Shown here piece by piece: positions 5,625-6,670 of a stretch of 6,670 bases of DNA; within the stretch, counting starts at the first letter, position 1; each line of letters opens with the position of its first letter. This DNA comes from Thermodesulfobacteriota bacterium (GTDB taxonomy: Bacteria > Desulfobacterota > Syntrophobacteria > BM002): assembly GCA_947259475.1 (NCBI GenBank), contig CAMYLW010000134.1, forward strand, positions 1 to 6,670, given 5' to 3'. The notes under the pieces are model-generated. The model saw only the letters and a list, made by a program, of their open reading frames with translations. It did no database searches and was not told the origin of the DNA. The position numbers and the translations under genes are program-made.

Positions 5625-6670
5625 ATGGTCGCTCAAGGCGCCAACAACCACTCTCCCGACTCAGTGCTCCAGCAACCGGTACAGGCCATAAAGGGAGTGG
5701 GACCTCGAATAGCCCAATACTTGAAGGCCAAAGGGTTGGTTACCGTAGAGGATCTTCTCTTCAATCTACCCCTCGGCTACCTGGACCAACGTGGTGGCAT
5801 ACAAATCAGCCGTCTGCGTCCGGGAGATTATGTCAGTTTTGTGGCAACTGTCTTAGGTGGGCGCGAAGTGTATTATCGCCGCCGCCGAATCTATGAAGTG
5901 ACCTTCAGCGATGGTACCGGCCTGGTCACGGCCAAATGGTTTCGCTACAGCCGTTGGCTCACCCAGCGCTTGCAGCGCTTGAAAGGAAGCATAAGGGTAA
6001 GCGGCACTTTGCGTGTTTTCGGAGGTCAGCTGGAAATTCACCACCCTGAACTGGAGGAAGTAAAAACAGCGGCCCAGGAGGAAAGTGGTTCTATCGCGCC
6101 CCGCTACAGCCCCATCCCTGGTGTCGCCCCTAAAACTTACCGCCGCATCATGAAGGAGGCTATCAGTAAATTTGTCCCTCAAGTGGAGGAGACACTGCCG
6201 ACTGCTGTTCACGATTACTTTAACCTTATTGACTTGCAAACTGCCCTGCGTCAGGTTCACTTCCCTAGTGAGTTCCTTAAGCCTGATGATGTCCGCCAGC
6301 TTTCACCGGGACTACGTCGCTTAATTTTTGAAGAACTCTTCTTTCTGGAACTCCTAATCATTCGCAGTCGGGAGATGTTGGCTCGTGAGACCGGACAGGC
6401 AATGGGTCTGGATCGAAATTTCGTTCGCCGAGTCGGGAAATTGCTCCCTTTCAGCCTCACCAATGCTCAAAAACGGGTTATGCGGGAGATCTCTGCTGAT
6501 CTCGGCAAAAAACGCCCCATGAACAGGCTGGTCCAAGGAGACGTCGGCTGCGGTAAAACTGTGGTTGCTTTGCTAGCAGCGCTCATCGTGATTGCCAATG
6601 GATTTCAAGCTGCGGTAATGGCACCCACCGAGATTCTCGCCCAGCAGCACTATGTCAATTTGAAGCCCTA
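5625..6670 (+). CDS. recG: ATP-dependent DNA helicase RecG, 3' end outside the window
   Basis: The first 348 codons of RecG are present and the frame runs open off the right edge, so roughly half of a protein usually near 700-800 residues is missing. A helix-hairpin-helix-like stretch, IKGVGPRIAQYLKAKGL (22-38), is followed by the RecG signature LPLGYLDQR (48-56). The OB-fold wedge domain covers about 60-145. The start of the superfamily 2 motor is visible: Q motif LPFSLTNAQ (274-282), Walker A GDVGCGKT (305-312) and motif Ia APTEILAQQHY (333-343). RecG remodels stalled replication forks and branch-migrates Holliday junctions and D- or R-loops. Walker A has Cys where RecG usually has Ser. The ATG at 5625 is chosen from the GGAG site and the promoter position; ATG 5589 or GTG 5619 would add 12 or 2 residues. 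It lies 216 bp after the helicase and likely has its own promoter. Confidence 0.95.
   Translation, partial: MVAQGANNHSPDSVLQQPVQAIKGVGPRIAQYLKAKGLVTVEDLLFNLPLGYLDQRGGIQISRLRPGDYVSFVATVLGGREVYYRRRRIYEVTFSDGTGLVTAKWFRYSRWLTQRLQRLKGSIRVSGTLRVFGGQLEIHHPELEEVKTAAQEESGSIAPRYSPIPGVAPKTYRRIMKEAISKFVPQVEETLPTAVHDYFNLIDLQTALRQVHFPSEFLKPDDVRQLSPGLRRLIFEELFFLELLIIRSREMLARETGQAMGLDRNFVRRVGKLLPFSLTNAQKRVMREISADLGKKRPMNRLVQGDVGCGKTVVALLAALIVIANGFQAAVMAPTEILAQQHYVNLKP

Noticed and set aside
5454..5651. Minus-strand frame of 65 codons in the helicase-recG gap
   Set aside because: Much of it is translation of the 7-bp repeat (Ser/Arg/Gln/Ala-rich), and it overlaps the start of recG.

Overview
The window is a bacterial chromosomal segment holding five protein-coding genes. 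Four are complete (a TGS-domain GTPase on the minus strand, then a small FmdB-type zinc ribbon protein, an endonuclease Q-type PHP nuclease and a UvrD/PcrA-type helicase on the plus strand). The fifth, recG, is cut by the right edge. Bacterial-type UvrD and RecG, Shine-Dalgarno sites and sigma70-like promoter boxes indicate a bacterium. The EndoQ homologue, the DRG-like TGS GTPase, the 7-bp intergenic repeats and a short dispersed repeat that reads FDRLRTG on the minus strand remind me of anaerobic, uncultured lineages such as Chloroflexota/Dehalococcoidia. That placement comes from memory and is weak.

Layout. 1-52 is the 3' flank of the GTPase gene and carries a degenerate 7-bp repeat. 53-1039 (minus) is the GTPase. 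1040-1481 is a divergent intergenic region with one good promoter, at 1421-1449, for the zinc ribbon gene at 1482-1688. 1689-1994 is filled mainly by a 222-bp MITE-like element (1739-1960) with 18-bp terminal inverted repeats matching at 16 positions. 1995-3281 encodes the EndoQ-like nuclease, which starts with GTG. A 135-bp gap leads to the helicase at 3417-5408. 5409-5624 contains two more 7-bp repeat tracts and a probable recG promoter. recG runs from 5625 past the window end.

How the genes fit together. EndoQ, UvrD-type helicase and RecG all act on damaged or stalled DNA and lie in the same orientation. The most interesting point is that the EndoQ-like protein and the helicase both end, at their last five residues, in a match to the bacterial sliding-clamp binding motif (QLGLF and QLTLF). 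This suggests a clamp-tethered repair pair for deaminated bases: EndoQ nicks 5' of the lesion and the 3'-to-5' helicase peels away the damaged strand. The enzymes are assigned from visible motifs. The coupling through the clamp is inference.
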